DNA of 64,000 nt from Locusta migratoria (GCA_026315105.1 CM048753.1:68177547-68241546); one strand, 5' to 3'; shown: positions 1 through 11,802, counted from the stretch's first letter. The notes: a model not told the origin generated them from the letters alone. Program-made: numbers and translations.

Positions 1-165
1 GTAAGACTCTTACCCGATCCCCCGCTGTCCATTGTTGGTTTGTCTTAGCCCACTGAGGCCTTTTATTCTCGTTAACAGGTCGCAACAGTGGTTTCCTCGT
101 CGCTACATACCCTCGAAGGTCGTTGTCTGCCAGATGTCTTCTCAATGTTGATTCACTCACCGGTG

Positions 166-1835
166 TATCTACATCTACATAGATACTCTGCAAATCACAT
201 TTAAGTGCCTGGCAGAGGGTTCATTAACCACTTTCATAACTTTTCTCTACCGTTCCATTCTCTAATAACGCGCGGGAAGAAAGAACACCTAAATCGTTCC
301 GTTTTCGATCTGATTTCTCTTATTTTATTGGGATGGTCTTGTCTCCCTAAGTAGGTGGGTGCTAGCAAAATATTTTCACATTCAGAACTAAAAGTCGGTG
401 ATTGAAACTTCGCAAACAGATCACGCCGCAATGAATAACGTCTTCTCTTTTAATGATTTCCACCCCAATTCGTGCAACATTTCCGTGACGTCCCCCCCCC
501 CCCCCCCCGTAACGTGATAAAACAAAACGAGCTGCCCTTCTCTGAACCTTCTCAATATCTTCCGTCAGTCCCACCTGGTGAGGGTCCCACAAGGGACAAC
601 AGTACTCCAAGAGAGGACGCACAAGTGTGATGTAGGCAGTCTCTTTGGTGGAACTGGTGCATCTTCTAAGCGTTCTGCCAATGAAACGTAACCATTGGTT
701 CGCCTTCCCCACAATATTTTCTATGTGTTCTCTCCAGTCAAAGTTGTTCGTAATTGTAACTGCTAGGTATTTGGTAGAATTTACGACCTTAAGGTTTGAC
801 TGATTTATCGCGTAATTGAAGTTCAGCGGATTTCTTTTAGTGGTCATGTGTATTACTCCACACTTTTCTTTATTTAGTGTCAATTGCCAATTTTCGCACA
901 AGTAGAAATTTTGTGTAAATCGCTTTGCAGTTGCTTTTGATCCTCTGTTGAATTCACTGACCGATAAACGACAGCATCATCCGCGAGCAGTCTAAGGGAG
1001 CTATTCAGTTTATCTCCTAAATCGTTTATAAACACGAGGAAGAGTAGGGGACCTATAATGCTTCCCTGTGGAACGCCAGATATCACTTCTGTTTTACTCG
1101 ATGACTTACCGTCAATTACTACGAACTGTGTCCTTTCTGATAGGAAATCGTGAATCCAATCGCACAATTGGGGAGATATTCCATAAGCACGCAATTTCAT
1201 TAGAAGCCGCTAGTGGGGTACAGTATCGAAAGCCTTCCGGAAATCCAGAAATATGGAATCGATTTGAGATACCTTGTCGATGGCACTTAACACTTCATGT
1301 GAATAAAGGGAAAGCAGTGTTTCGCAAGAGTGATACTTTCTGAATCCGTGTTGACTATTTGTTAATAGGTCGTTCTCTTTGAGGTAGTTCATAATATTCG
1401 AACAAAATATATGTTCCAAAATCCTACTGCAAATCGACGTCAATGAGATAGGACTGTAATTTTGGGGATCACTCCTATTGCCTTTCTTGAATATTGGAGT
1501 AACTTGGGCAACTTTCCAGTCTTTGGGTACGGATCTTTCGCTGAGTGATCGGTTGTAAATTATAGCTAAGTACGGAGCTATTGCATCAGCATACTCTGAG
1601 AGGAATCTAGTTGGTATACAATCTGGCCCGGAAGATTTACTTTTGTTTAGTGACTTAAGTTGTTTTACTACTCCAGGAACATCTACTTCTAAGTTTCGCA
1701 TGCTGGCAGCTGTTCTTGGGTTGAATACTGGAGTGTTCACTTCGTTTTCTTTGGTGAAAGAAATTCGGAAAGCTGTGTTTAGTAATTCTGCCTTAGCAGG
1801 ACTGTCGTCGGTTATGTCCCTCGTTATGTTTAGTT
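166..1835 (-). mobile_element. CR1/Jockey-like non-LTR retrotransposon, 5'-truncated
   Basis: The 3' end lies at about 166-185 as (CTACAT)n, followed inward by a conserved 3' UTR. The reverse transcriptase is broken into at least three frames (1845-1210, 1200-880, 901-362). Visible RT motifs are FLDFRKAFDTVPH, SGVPQGSIIGPLLF and the catalytic box as LADDAVVY, so the first box residue differs from the usual F. The C-terminal part carries the LVRPLLEYCCPLWDP motif common in this clade. A C homopolymer at 494-509 interrupts the frame. The truncated 5' end joins Tc1 transposase sequence near 1835. The clade is assigned from motif style only. Confidence 0.8.
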
Positions 1836-1850
1836 CAGCACTCAATTCAC

Positions 1851-2049
1851 GGCCTGCCGCGGTGGCCGAGGGGACTGAGGCGCTCCAGTCACGGTCTGCA
1901 CGGCCACTACGGTCGGGGGTTCGAATCCCCCCTCGGGCATGGACATTTGTGCCGTCTGTAGTCTTAGCTAGTTCATAACTAGTTTGTAAGCTTAGGGACT
2001 GATGACCCCGTAGTTAAGTACCATAAGTTCTACAAACATTTCAATTTTA
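1851..2049 (+). repeat. tRNA-derived SINE (family 1)
   Basis: The head resembles a Ser/Leu-type tRNA: box A is GTGGCCGAGGGGACTGAGG and box B is GGGGTTCGAATCCC. The tail includes GACTGATGACCCCGTAGTTAAG and ends near ACAAACATTT. Target-site duplications ACTCAATTYACGG flank it. It is the reference copy for family 1, of which eleven clear copies lie in the window. Confidence 0.9.
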
Positions 2050-2139
2050 ACTCAATTTACGGACAGCTTTTAGTCTGTTACGTTTACTGATCACTAGCAA
2101 ATACTCTCCGTGGCGTTCTTATATTTTCCTGGGTGCTCT

Positions 2140-2313
2140 TCAGCGAGGACGATCTGTACTGGAGCCTGTATTTCGATGCCGATGTATTGTTTTGACAAAT
2201 CTGCTCATGGAAATCTTCAGTTTCTTTGCTATTTGTCGGACACTATTGCCTTCTTGGGGCAAACTGATTATCATTACCCGTGATTCATAAGAAATCTGGC
2301 GCTTTTGAGCCAT
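2140..2313 (-). pseudogene. Tc1 transposase N-terminal HTH domain (broken)
   Basis: A 57-codon reading frame starts MAQKRQISYESRVMII and contains SVRQIAKKLKISMSRFVKTI, the paired-like helix-turn-helix with which Tc1 transposases bind their terminal repeats. It ends in a premature stop after STDRPR. The reading can be followed a little further downstream through stops (ERHGEYLLVISKRNRLKAVRKL). A functional transposase would run on to a DD34E catalytic domain of about 340 residues in total, so this is a remnant. Confidence 0.75.
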
Positions 2314-2333
2314 TTTCATTTACTTTCGCGGCG

Positions 2334-2533
2334 TTCAAAAATGTTCAAATGTTTGTTAAGCTTATGGGACTTAACTACGGGGTCATCAGTCCCTGAACTT
2401 ACAAACTACTTATCTACTACCTTATACTAAGGACGGCACAAATATCCATGCCCGAGGGAGGATTCGAACGCACCGTAGTGGCCGTGCAGACCGTGACTGG
2501 AGCGCCTCAGTCCCCTCGGCCACCGCGGCCGGC
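2334..2533 (-). repeat. tRNA-derived SINE (family 1)
   Basis: Same family as 1851-2049, inverted. The duplicated target ACTTTCGCRGCG is at 2322-2333 and 2534-2545. It sits just upstream of the Tc1 transposase start. Confidence 0.9.
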
Positions 2534-2952
2534 ACTTTCGCAGCGTGTTATAGCCTTTATGGAAATGCAACTACAAGTGAACAGAACTGTAAACAACTTA
2601 CCCCTACACAGCCATGCGCTCTTCTCGCGTTACCTGGCGTGTTTAGTAGGACTGCTTGGACAGGTAACGTCAGTTTACGTAAAACGGAGCAACACTAGTA
2701 TGTTCCAATATGCAAGTATATGTACAATAATTAAGTGTACAATACTGTCTCGTTATTAACCGTTATTTGAGCTCGCTATTCCGTATTCTAACTAATACCA
2801 CACATAGATAACTTCCATCTACCTCCGTTTTAATACACAGCATGGTGTTTCCAAACTTCTGGAGGGCAGTGTAAATGAACGGGGTAGCAAAAATACGTCA
2901 AAAGCTGGCATCCAAATAAAACCTGACTCTTACAACTTCCGTAGAGAGGAGT

Positions 2953-4620
2953 ATTTACATCTATATCTACATCCATACTCCGCAAGCCACCTGACGGTGT
3001 GTGGCGGAGGGTACCTTGAGTACCACTATGGGTTCTCCCTCATATTCCAGTCACGTATAGTCCGCGGAAAGAAAGATTGTCGGTATGCCTCTGTGTGGGC
3101 TCTAATCCCTCTGATTTTATCTTCATGATCTCTACGCGAGATATACGTAGGAGAGAGTGTTATACTGCTAGACTCCTCGGTAAAGGTATATTCTCGAAAC
3201 TTCGACAACAGCCCGTACCGAGCGACAGAGCGTCTCTCCTGCAGAGTCTTCCACTGGAGTTTATCGATCATCTCCGTAACGCTTTCTCGATTACCAAATG
3301 ATCATGTGACGAAGCGCGCTGCTCTCCGTTGGATCTTCTCTACCTCCTCGATCAACCCCACCTGGTACGGATCCCACACCGGTGAGCAGTATTCAAGCTG
3401 TGGGCGAACAAGTGTACTGTTGTCTATTTCATTTGTTTTCGGACTGCATTTACTTACGATTCTTCCAATGAATCCAAGTCTGGCATCTGCTTTACAGACG
3501 ATTGATTTTATATGGTCGTTTCCTTTTAAATCACTCCTAACGCCCGCAACCAGATAATTTATGGAATTAACTGCTTCCAGTTGTTGTCATGCTATAATGT
3601 AGCTAAATGATAAAGAATCTTTCTTTCTATGTATTCGCAGCACATTACACTTGTCTACATTGAGATTCAATTTGATGCAGATCATCCTGCATTTCAATAC
3701 AATTTCCCATTGTTACAACCTCTCTATATACTACAGCATCATCCACAAAAAGCCTCAGTGAACTTCCGATGTTATCCGCAAGGTCATTTATATATATCGT
3801 GAACAGCAACGGACCCACGACACTCCCCTGTGGCACACCTGACATCACTCTTACTTCGGAAGACTTCTCTCCATTGAGAATGACATGCTGCATTCTGTTA
3901 TCGAGGAACTCTAATCACACAATTGGTCCGATAGACCATATGCTCTTACTTTGTTCATTAAACGTCTGTGTGGAACTGCATGAAATGCCTTGCGGGAGTC
4001 GAGAAACACAGCATCTACCTGAGAGCCCGTGTCTATGGTCCTCTGAGTGTGGTGGACGAATAGCGCGAGCTGGGTTTCACACGAACGCCTTTTTCGAAAC
4101 CCATGCTGATTCCTACAGAGCAGATTTCTAGTCTCTAGAAATGTCATTATACTCGAACATAATACATGTTCCAAAATTCTACAACAGACCGACGTTAGAG
4201 ATATCGGCCTATAGTTCTGCACATCTGTTCGAGGACCCTTCTTGAAAACGGGGATGAGCTGCGCCATTTTCCAATCTTTCGGAACGCTACGCTCTTCTAG
4301 AGACCTACGGTACACCACTGCGAGAAGGGGGGCCAGTTCCTTAGCGTATTCTATGTAAAAACGAACTGGTATCCCATCAGGTCCTGTGGCCTTTCCTCTT
4401 TTGAGCGATTTTAATTGTTTTTCTATCCCTCTGTCAATTATTTCGATATCTACCATTTTGTGATCTGTGCGGCAATCTAGAGAAAGAACTACAGTGCAAT
4501 GTTCCTCTATGAAACAGCTTTGGAAAAAGTCATTTAGTAATTCAGCCTTTAGAGTGTAATCCTCTGTTTCAGTGCCATTTTCGTTACAAGTGTCTGGAGA
4601 TTTTGTTTTGATCCACCTAC
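2953..4620 (-). mobile_element. CR1/Jockey-like LINE copy 2, RT fragments
   Basis: The 3' tail is at about 2953 (CTATATCTACATC), then a conserved 3' segment reading GTGTGGCGGAGGGTACC. RT blocks: 4456-3911 with KSLKRGKATGPDGIPVRFY, PKDWKMAQLIPVFKKG, PISLTSVC and NQHGFRKRRSCETQLAL; 3893-3645 with SGVPQGSVVGPLLFTIYINDL and the catalytic box as FVDDAVVY. Frames are broken. It lies in the intron downstream of the 4635-4771 exon of the minus-strand gene, very close to its splice donor. No complete 5' end is visible. Confidence 0.8.
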
Positions 4621-4634
4621 CGCTTTGTACTTAC

Positions 4635-4771
4635 AATTCCTTCGAAGGCGAGGGCGACAAAATTCTGCATAGTGTTGTTTATTCCAAGCGACAGTAACTC
4701 CACTTGACGATGAAGAACTCTGGACAAGTACTGCTGATATTCTTGGTAGCTCTCAAACATTGCCGTCAGAA
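4635..4771 (-). CDS. Exon 4 of unrecognised secreted-protein gene
   Basis: Minus-strand exon between acceptor TTGTTTCAG and donor GTAAGTAC. Taking one base from the previous exon, it reads 46 codons without a stop, starting VLTAMFESYQEYQQYLSRV and containing a glycosylation sequon (NNT), and ends in phase 0. No cysteine is seen here. The next exon would be below position 1; none was found in 1-4634, which is filled by a LINE, SINEs and a Tc1. The composition suggests a helical segment. I recognise no family. Confidence 0.65.
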
Positions 4772-5099
4772 CTGAAACAAAGACGTCTACATGCAAAGAT
4801 GCTAACCGCGAATTGTTCCTGTATCTTTACATATATACTGTAAAAAGTACCACAATTTTAAAAGATTGTTCAGTGGTAGCAGGGTAAAATACAGGATGTG
4901 CAAAAATAAGTGTCCTGTACTCTAAGAGGAGTTACTATTAATTGACAAGAAAAAAATAAATAAATGCAAAACAACATACGTAAAAATCGCGACGCAATCT
5001 AAGAAAACGGTAAAGTATATTTTACAAGCGATTAAAGCTGTTGTGTTGGGTTACAGCCTAACAACATACACGAAAATCGTAATATATTCATACAAAACT
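4772..5099. other. Intron sequence, nothing recognised
   Basis: AT-rich intron sequence of the minus-strand gene between exon 4 and a SINE. I see no coding block, tRNA-like module or element end. Confidence 0.4.
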
Positions 5100-5304
5100 A
5101 CTAAAAAAAAGTTCAAATGTTTGTAGAGCTTATGGGACTTAACTACGGGGTCATCAGTCCCTAAACTTACAAACTACTTATGAACTAGCTAATACTAAGG
5201 ACGGCACAAATATCCATGCCCGAGGAGGGATTCGACCCCCGACCTTAGTGGCCGTGCAGACTGTGACTGGCGCGACGCAGAACGCTCGGTCACCGCAGCC
5301 GACT
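5100..5304 (-). repeat. tRNA-derived SINE (family 1)
   Basis: Inverted family-1 copy with a diverged tRNA head. The target duplication TACAAAACT is at 5091-5099 and 5305-5313. Confidence 0.88.
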
Positions 5305-5593
5305 TACAAAACTGCGAAGTAAGCTATTTACAACAAGGCAAAAAATGATAAACGACTTTCTCATAAATTATAACATCTTTGTCATAATGACAAAACTGAA
5401 GTATACGCGAATTTCATTTACGAAACAGAGTTGGAAAACAGCTTTTTCACAGGCTGTTTGCACCCCTGATTGGCCTTACTTACTTGCCATCAATTCTCGC
5501 GCCTTTACCAATATCTACGAGTCACGAAATAATAATAATAATAAAAACGCCGACATTGTAAGTGCATTTTTGGCCCACTATAGTTTACGGTAG

Positions 5594-6605
5594 TAACACT
5601 AAAAATGGGCGATCGTCTTTTGACAGCTCGAAATTTAAATGAAAATAACGGCTTAACTATTCATCTGACACGAAAATTGAATAAACGAATTCTACAACAT
5701 TGCTCTCTTGTGTTTTTATCATATCGCGTAGCGTTTCAGAGATATCTGCAAATATAACGGCGATTATTTTGGAATGTTTGTCTGTCTGTCCGTCTGTCTG
5801 TCTGTCCGTAACGTGTTCCCTGTTTTTAAGACGAACCGTTCAACCGATGGGCACCAAATTTTACAGACATGATTGTAGGCCGCCAGAGACCAGAACCTCC
5901 CTTTTTCAATTTTTTTCGGACAACAAATACGGTGGTAATACAAAAAAAAAAGCCGTTTGTAATATAATTGTAATTGCAAACGAACCGTTCATCTGAAACG
6001 AAAATTAAATACCTAATTGGTAGAGGAGAAAAAGTCTCTACAACTTAGCTCCCTTATTTTTTTTTTTTTTTTTTCATATCTCGTATCGTTTGAGACATAT
6101 TTGCAAAAATAAGGGAGATTTTACACCCTTCATTGAATTAACGAAAACCAGCCGTTCGGAGATGTCACGTGACATTCCTCGCCCAGAACTCTCTCTGGCA
6201 TACGCCATCTTGCGTTGCGTATTTAATGATTTTCTTATTGTTACGTAGACGTTGTCATTTCAGAGCAATGGCGTACTGAAGAATTAACAAAAAAACATCG
6301 TTCTTCGTACGATAAATGATAATCTAGTGTCTACAAATGCCATATTAGTATCAGTTAACAACGACCATCAATAGTATGAGATTAAAGAACCCCCTCTTTC
6401 GTTCTTTCGTTTGATAGCCGTAGCGTAGTGGGCAAGTCGTTGGATTATGACGCTAAAGGTAGGTGGTTCGGAACCCGCCACTACTTAATTTTTTTTCCTA
6501 AAAGGGTTTTTAGACACTCTTATTAATTAATTTTTTATTATTTAGATTATTATTTCGGTCCAAAATGTTTGCAAAAACTTATAAAACTACAAATCTAAAG
6601 TGGGC
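5594..6605 (+). repeat. Unclassified ~1-kb repeat with tRNA-like module, copy 1
   Basis: This stretch matches 9752-12098 once the insertions there are removed. It starts at AGTAACACTAAAAATGGG and ends at ACTACAAATCTAAAGTGGGC. Inside are two diverged direct subrepeats around CGTTCATCTGAAACGAAAATT, a (TCTG)n stretch near 5778-5806, and a tRNA-like segment near 6411-6486 (AGCCGTAGCGTAGTGGGC, then GGTTCGGAACC). There is no convincing protein. It could be a non-autonomous element or a composite SINE. Confidence 0.6.
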
Positions 6606-6751
6606 CGCAAAACACGTCAGTGCGATTTTTTTTAACAAGGGGAAGTTGTGCGCCAGTGTTTAACCTTTTAGATAATTGATAAGTTTTGCTGCTCCAAGCC
6701 ACGTATAACGGAAAAAGAGCAATTCATCCAGAAAAAATTCTATGTACTCAC

Positions 6752-6927
6752 CAGCAGCAGTCATGATTTTATTCAGGCGAAACTCGTTCCAGTACAGTTT
6801 GTAACACTCGACGTTGTTTATGATGGCCTCTGAAATCCGGCTGTTGGCATCCAGTACTCTCTCGATAAGACGAGTCCTCAGGCGATCGTCTAAAAGTTCC
6901 TGCTCATCCCATTCCGTGTTGTTCACC
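6752..6927 (-). CDS. Exon 3 of unrecognised secreted-protein gene
   Basis: Minus-strand exon with acceptor TTTTCTAG and donor GTGAGTAC. It takes two bases from exon 2, completing W, and leaves one base for exon 4. It reads VNNTEWDEQELLDDRLRTRL, then a helical, charged stretch (LDANSRISEAIINNVECYKL), and ends KIMTAAG. It has one sequon (NNT) and one cysteine. Joined phases on both sides are the main evidence that this is real coding sequence and not a chance frame. An apparent extension of the reading frame past the donor is intron read-through. Confidence 0.7.
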
Positions 6928-7024
6928 CTAGAAAAGATCGAAACAATTTCCTTATCATGCCGCTAGTCGTACAAGGGTCGTCCGGAAAGTAGTACCCGTT
7001 TGCGCCGCATGAAGCGCTAGTGGG

Positions 7025-9128
7025 TACATCTACATCTACATGGGATACTCTGTAAATCACATTTAAGTGCCTGGCAGAGGGTTCATCGAACCACCGTTAA
7101 TCTATTCGTCTCCCATTCCATTCTCGAATAGAGCGCGGGAAGAAAGAACACCTGAATCTCTCCGGTCGTGCTCTGATTTCTCGTATTTTATTCTGATGAT
7201 CATTTCTACCTATGTAGGCGGGAGTCAACAATACATTTTCTCATTCAGAGGAGAATGTTGGCGATTAGAGTTTCGTAAGTAGCCCACGCCGCAGCGATAA
7301 GCGCCGTTGTTGTAGTGATTCCCAGCCCAGATCCTGTATCATTTCCGTAACGCTGTCTCCCCTGTATCGTGACAATACGAAACGAGCTGACCTTCTTTGG
7401 ACTGTTTCGATGTCCTCCGTCAAACCTACCAGATAAGGATACCACACTGGGCAGTAATACTCCAAAAATGGACGGACAAGCGTAGTGAATGCAGTTTCTT
7501 TAGTAGCTCTGTTGCATCTTTTAAGGGTTCTGCCAATAAAACGCAGTCTCTGGTTCGCCTTTCCCACGACATTATCTATGTTTTCTTTCCAGTTTAAGGC
7601 TGAAGTAATAGTAATTCCTAGGTATTTTGCGGAGTTTACGGCCTTCACATTCGATTGATTTATCTTGTAAACAAAGTTTAATGTATTTCTTTTCGTACTC
7701 ATGTGGACGACTTCACACTTCTCATTATTTAGAATCAATTGCCAATTTTTACACCATCGTGATATCTTATTCACATCGTTCTGCAGTTGGTTTTGATCTT
7801 CAGATGATTTTACTAGACGGTAAATGACTGCGTCATCTGCAAACAATGTAAGAGAGCTACTTAGATTTTCTCCTAAATCATTTATGTAGATAAGGAACAG
7901 CAGAGGATCAATAACACTACCCTTTGGAACGGCTGATATCACCTCTGTTTTAGTAGATGCCTTAAAATCGATTACGAATTATGTCCTCTCTGACAGGAAA
8001 TGCTCTATCCAGTCGCAAATTTGGGGCGATACACCATAACCACGGAATTTGATTAAAAACTGTTTGTGAGGTACGGTGTCAAAAGCCTTCTGGAAATCAA
8101 GAAATATGGAATCGATTTGCGAACCCTTGTCGATAGCACCCATCACTTCGTGTGAATAAAGAGCTAGTTGTGTTTTGCATGAACGATATTTTCTAAATCC
8201 GTCTTGACCTTGGGTCAGTAGATCATTCTGTTCGAAATAATTCATAATATTTGAATACAGGATACGTTCCAAAACCCTGCTGCAAATTGACGTCAATGAA
8301 ATAGGCCTGTAGTTTAGTGGGTTACTCCTACTGCCTTTCTTGAATTTAGGTGTGACCTGTGCAACTTTCTAATCTTTTGGTACAGATCCTTCTTTGAGAG
8401 AGCGGTTGTATATGGCTGTTAAGTAAGGAGCTATCGCTTCAGCATAATCAGATAAAAATCTAACGGGTATACAGTACGGACCAAAAGACATGTTCTTGTT
8501 AAGTGATTCACTATTCCGAGGATATCTACTTCTACGTTACTCATTCTGGCCTCTGTTTTTAATTCGAAATCTGGAATATTGGTTTCGTCTTCTTTGGTGA
8601 ATGAGTTTCTAAAAGCTAAGTTTAGTAACTCTGCTTTAGTAGCGCTGTCATCGGCAGGGACGCCATTATTATCACCTAGTGAGGGTATTGTTTGTGTTTT
8701 GCCCCTATTGTATTTAACATATGACCAAAATCTCTTTGCGTTTTCAGTGAAAATCTCGAGAAAGCATTTCATTGTGATAAGTATTGTAGGCATCTCGAAT
8801 GGAAGTCCTCGCTAAATTTCGTGCTTCTGTGTAGGATCTCCAATCCTGGGTATTTTGTGTTCGTTTAAATTTAGCATGCCTTTTCCGTTGCTTTTGGATC
8901 AGTGTCCTGACCTGTTTTGTGTACGAATGGGGAATCACTTCCTTCATTTATTAATTTATTTGGTATAAAACTGTCAATTGCTGTCGATACAACTTCTTTG
9001 AATTTGAGCCACATCTGGTCTACACGTACATTTAGTGTTAGAAACGAGTGGAGGCTATCTTCCAAGAAGCAATGTATTTTATTTCTATCTGCTTTCCGGA
9101 ACAAATATACGTTTCGTTTATTTTTGGT
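7025..9128 (-). mobile_element. CR1/Jockey-like LINE copy 3, longest copy
   Basis: The 3' tail is at about 7025 (CTACATCTACAT), then the shared 3' UTR. RT is read from about 8500 down to 7265 in broken frames: FLDFQKAFDTVPHKQF, a degraded SAVPKGSVIDPLLFLIYI, the catalytic box LFADDAVIY, and the C-terminal LVRPFLEYYCPVWYP. Upstream, 8744-9104 covers the linker between endonuclease and RT (LNVRVDQMWLKFKEVVSTAI). No apurinic endonuclease domain is visible, so the copy is 5'-truncated. It sits in the 6.4-kb intron between exons 2 and 3 of the minus-strand gene. Confidence 0.8.
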
Positions 9129-9139
9129 ATAAAACTGTC

Positions 9140-9338
9140 GCCGGCAGCAGTGGCCGAGGGGACTGAGGCGCGCCAGTCACGGTCTGCACGGGCAGTACGG
9201 TCGGGGGTTCGAATCCCTCCTCGGACATGGATATTTGTGCCGTCCTTAGTGTAAGTTAGTTCGTAAGTAGTTTGTAAGTTTAGGGACTGATGACCCCGTA
9301 GTTAACTCCCATAAGCTACACAAACATTTGAACATTTT
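9140..9338 (+). repeat. tRNA-derived SINE (family 1)
   Basis: Family-1 copy inside LINE sequence. ATAAAACTGTC occurs on both sides (9129-9139 and 9339-9349). The LINE segment right of it repeats the segment at 8962-9050; see findings. Confidence 0.88.
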
Positions 9339-9419
9339 ATAAAACTGTCAATTGCTGTCGATACCACTTCTTTGAATTTGAGCCACATCCGGTCTACACC
9401 TACGTTTAGTGTTAGAACT

Positions 9420-9741
9420 GAGGAATGTACCAACTGAACCACCTAAAAACTACCAACTACAACAAACACGCCATACCGGAAGCGAAATGGATTGAAAAAG
9501 CTGGCGAACCCTGAATTGGATGAGAACGGGAGTTGCATCTGCGAAAACTATTGAAGCTAAGTGGGGACTAGCGGACGCTGAGGATCTTCTCTGCGAATGT
9601 GGAGAACCACAGGACATGACTCATCTACTTCAGTGTTGTAGTTGCCCGCAGTCGTGTACTCTCGATGATCTATGGTTGGTCATCGATGCGGCACTTGACG
9701 TAGCCCGATATCGGGGCAAAAATTTAGAATATTGCACGTGA
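9420..9741 (+). pseudogene. C-terminal end of a second non-LTR RT family
   Basis: The frame starting WMRTGVASAKTIEAKWGLAD contains a cysteine/histidine cluster CECGEPQDMTHLLQC and ends LDVARYRGKNLEYCT before a stop. This resembles the zinc-finger-like tail after the RT of several arthropod non-LTR elements (RTGVGR... CxCG... HLLxCP style). Only this 3' piece is present. It was already in place when the 165-bp LINE duplication and SINE to its left arose, or it joined later; the sequence does not say. Confidence 0.6.
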
Positions 9742-9765
9742 ACGATAGAATAGTAGTAACACTAA

Positions 9766-10849
9766 TGCCCGATTTCACCAAGCGTCGTTTATGACAATGA
9801 CGATCGTTTAATCTTTGATGATCGTTTAATTTTCATTTTTGCGTTTCATCGACGTCTGTTTACTGTAACCATCGTTAAACTCGCGGTCAAAACTGACGCG
9901 CCGATTTTGCGTCGTCAAATCATTTGACGAGTCGTTTATGAAAGACAGGTTCACTGTAACTGGAATATTAAGGAGATTTTGTAAAGGTAACATAGATACT
10001 TTATTGCTGTTCACGGCTTCTGGCTGTGAAGATGGGAGATAATTTTTATGCGGAAGTATTGTTCATAGATTTGCTAGAAAATCTAGGGCCTGAAAGTGTA
10101 CTTTATGAACGAAATGATCATTTCTACACAATGAATGATATAAAAGTCATTGACGGTTAACGTTGTCCAAGAAAGTAACATTAAAACGTCTGGAATCAAA
10201 TGAAAATAAAACTAGAGTATCTAATAAACAGAAACAGCCCACACACCCCAATAAAACAGCTGCTTTTAACTTTGCGATTCTATGATACTGGATCACTTCA
10301 AATTGTAATAGCAGACTTAAATGGGGTTTCGAAATCAAGAATCAGCCGATACATCAAGAAGGTTTCAGAAGAAATTGCACCGCTGAGACCCCCTATATGT
10401 GAAATTCCCGCAAGGAATTACGTCTTTCATTTTCGAAATAAAGCCCACTAATGGACTTCTCTGATCATCAGAACATTTAGACCTCTCTTAATTTCATAGG
10501 CACTTTCCATTTTCTTAGTGTTATTATTCCCCGGTTTCGCCAAACTTACGAATCACAACGACTTTGACTGTACTGAAAAACCCGCTATTTACGTAGCGCT
10601 ATTCATTTGTTCAGTCGAAACCTAGAGAACAACAATGAAAACAAAAAGATAAGACTGGATAGTATCGATTCAATACACGATACTAGACGCTGTTTCGATT
10701 GGGGAGTCTGTTAAAATAAGCGCCTCGTCAATTCATTGAGACTGGCGATGATGAAACGCTGTAGTTTTTGACGATCCGTCAAAAATAAACGAGGCGCTGT
10801 TTTTGACGTTTGTTTAACATATATAGACGAAGTTTGGTGAAACCGGGCA
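9766..10849 (+). mobile_element. PIF/Harbinger-type DNA transposon, defective
   Basis: Inverted termini read TGCCCGATTTCACCAAGCGTCG on the left and, reversed, TGCCCGGTTTCACCAAACTTCG on the right (22 bases, shown here only to mark the ends: the first 18 are shared apart from one change). A 3-bp TAA target duplication (9763-9765 and 10850-10852) is typical of PIF/Harbinger. Inside, a short ORF from 10031 (MGDNFYAEVLFIDLLENLG) and the fragment at 10200-10451 fit the N-terminal part of a Harbinger transposase. The catalytic part is missing. Confidence 0.8.
10200..10451 (+). pseudogene. Harbinger transposase N-terminal fragment
   Basis: The frame contains PIKQLLLTLRFYDTGSLQIV, then IADLNGVSKSRISRYIKKVS. 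This is the LLxTLRFYATG ... GISKSTVSRI segment (helix-turn-helix) that precedes the DDE nuclease domain in PIF/Harbinger transposases. It ends at a stop after about 80 residues, where an intact protein has about 350-400, so no catalytic residues remain. Confidence 0.75.
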
Positions 10850-11601
10850 TAAAAGTGGGCCTTTGCGATCGTCTTATGACAGCTCGAAATTTAAATGAAT
10901 ATAACGGCTTAACCATTCATCTGATACGAAAAGTGAATAACCGAATTAGTAGAGGAGAAAATTATCTACAACTTTGCTCTCTTGTGTGATTTTTTTTTTT
11001 TTCATATCTCTCATCGTTTCACAAATATTTGCAAAAGTAACGGCGATTTTTGGATGTATGTCTGTCTGTCTGACTGTCTGTCTGCCCGTAACGTGTTCCC
11101 ACATTTTAAGCCGAACCGTTCAACCAACCAGCACGAAATTTTACAGACATACTTGTAGGCCGCCAGAGACTAGAACCTCCCTTTTTCAAATTTTTCGCAC
11201 AAAAATACGTAAGTAACACTAAAAAAGCAGTATGTAATGTAATTATACTTGCTAACGAACCGTTCATCTGACACGAAAACTGAATAACCGAATTTGTAGA
11301 GGAGAAAATTCTCTACAACTTCGCTCTCTTACTTTTTTTCCCCTTCATATCTCGTATCGTTTGAGAGATATTTGCAAAAGTAATGGCGATTTGACACCGT
11401 CCATTGCTTTGAGGAAAACCAGCCGTTCGCAGATGTCACGTGACATTCCACGCCCAGAACTCTCTCTGGCACACGCCATCTTGCGTTGCGTATTTAATGA
11501 TTTTTTTTTATTGTAACTTACACGTTGTTACTTCAAAGCAGCGGCGCACTGAAGAAATTAACAAAAACACGTCGTTATTCGTACGATAAATGATAATCTA
11601 G

Positions 11602-11802
11602 ACCGGCCGCGGTGGCCGAGGGGACTGAGGCGCTCCAGTCACGGTCTGCACGGTCACTACGGTCGGGGGTTCGAATCCCCCCCTCGGGCATGGATATTTG
11701 TGCCGTCCTTAGTCTTAGGTGGTTCATAAGTAGTTTGTCAGCTTAGGGACTGATCACCCCGTAGTTAAGTCCCATAAGTTCTTCAAACCTTTGAACATTT
11801 TT
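11602..11802 (+). repeat. tRNA-derived SINE (family 1)
   Basis: Near-consensus family-1 copy. The target duplication TGATAATCTAG is at 11591-11601 and 11803-11813. It is younger than the repeat it interrupts. Confidence 0.92.

Larger units (their letters stand above)
1..2871 (-). mobile_element. Tc1-like DNA transposon, interrupted, 5' end present
   Basis: The terminal inverted repeat is read at about 2842-2871 on the minus strand (begins CACTGCCCTCCAG, next to a TA dinucleotide). The transposase start is at 2313. Transposase sequence is found in two blocks: 2313 down to about 1836, and 165 down to 1. The second block reads VSESTLRRHLADNDLRG and later WAKTNQQWTAGD, typical of the linker before the catalytic domain of Tc1 transposases. 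A CR1-like LINE (166-1835) and two SINEs (1851-2049 and 2334-2533) interrupt it. The catalytic DDE part would lie beyond position 1. Dead copy, because the first block has internal stops. Confidence 0.8.
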
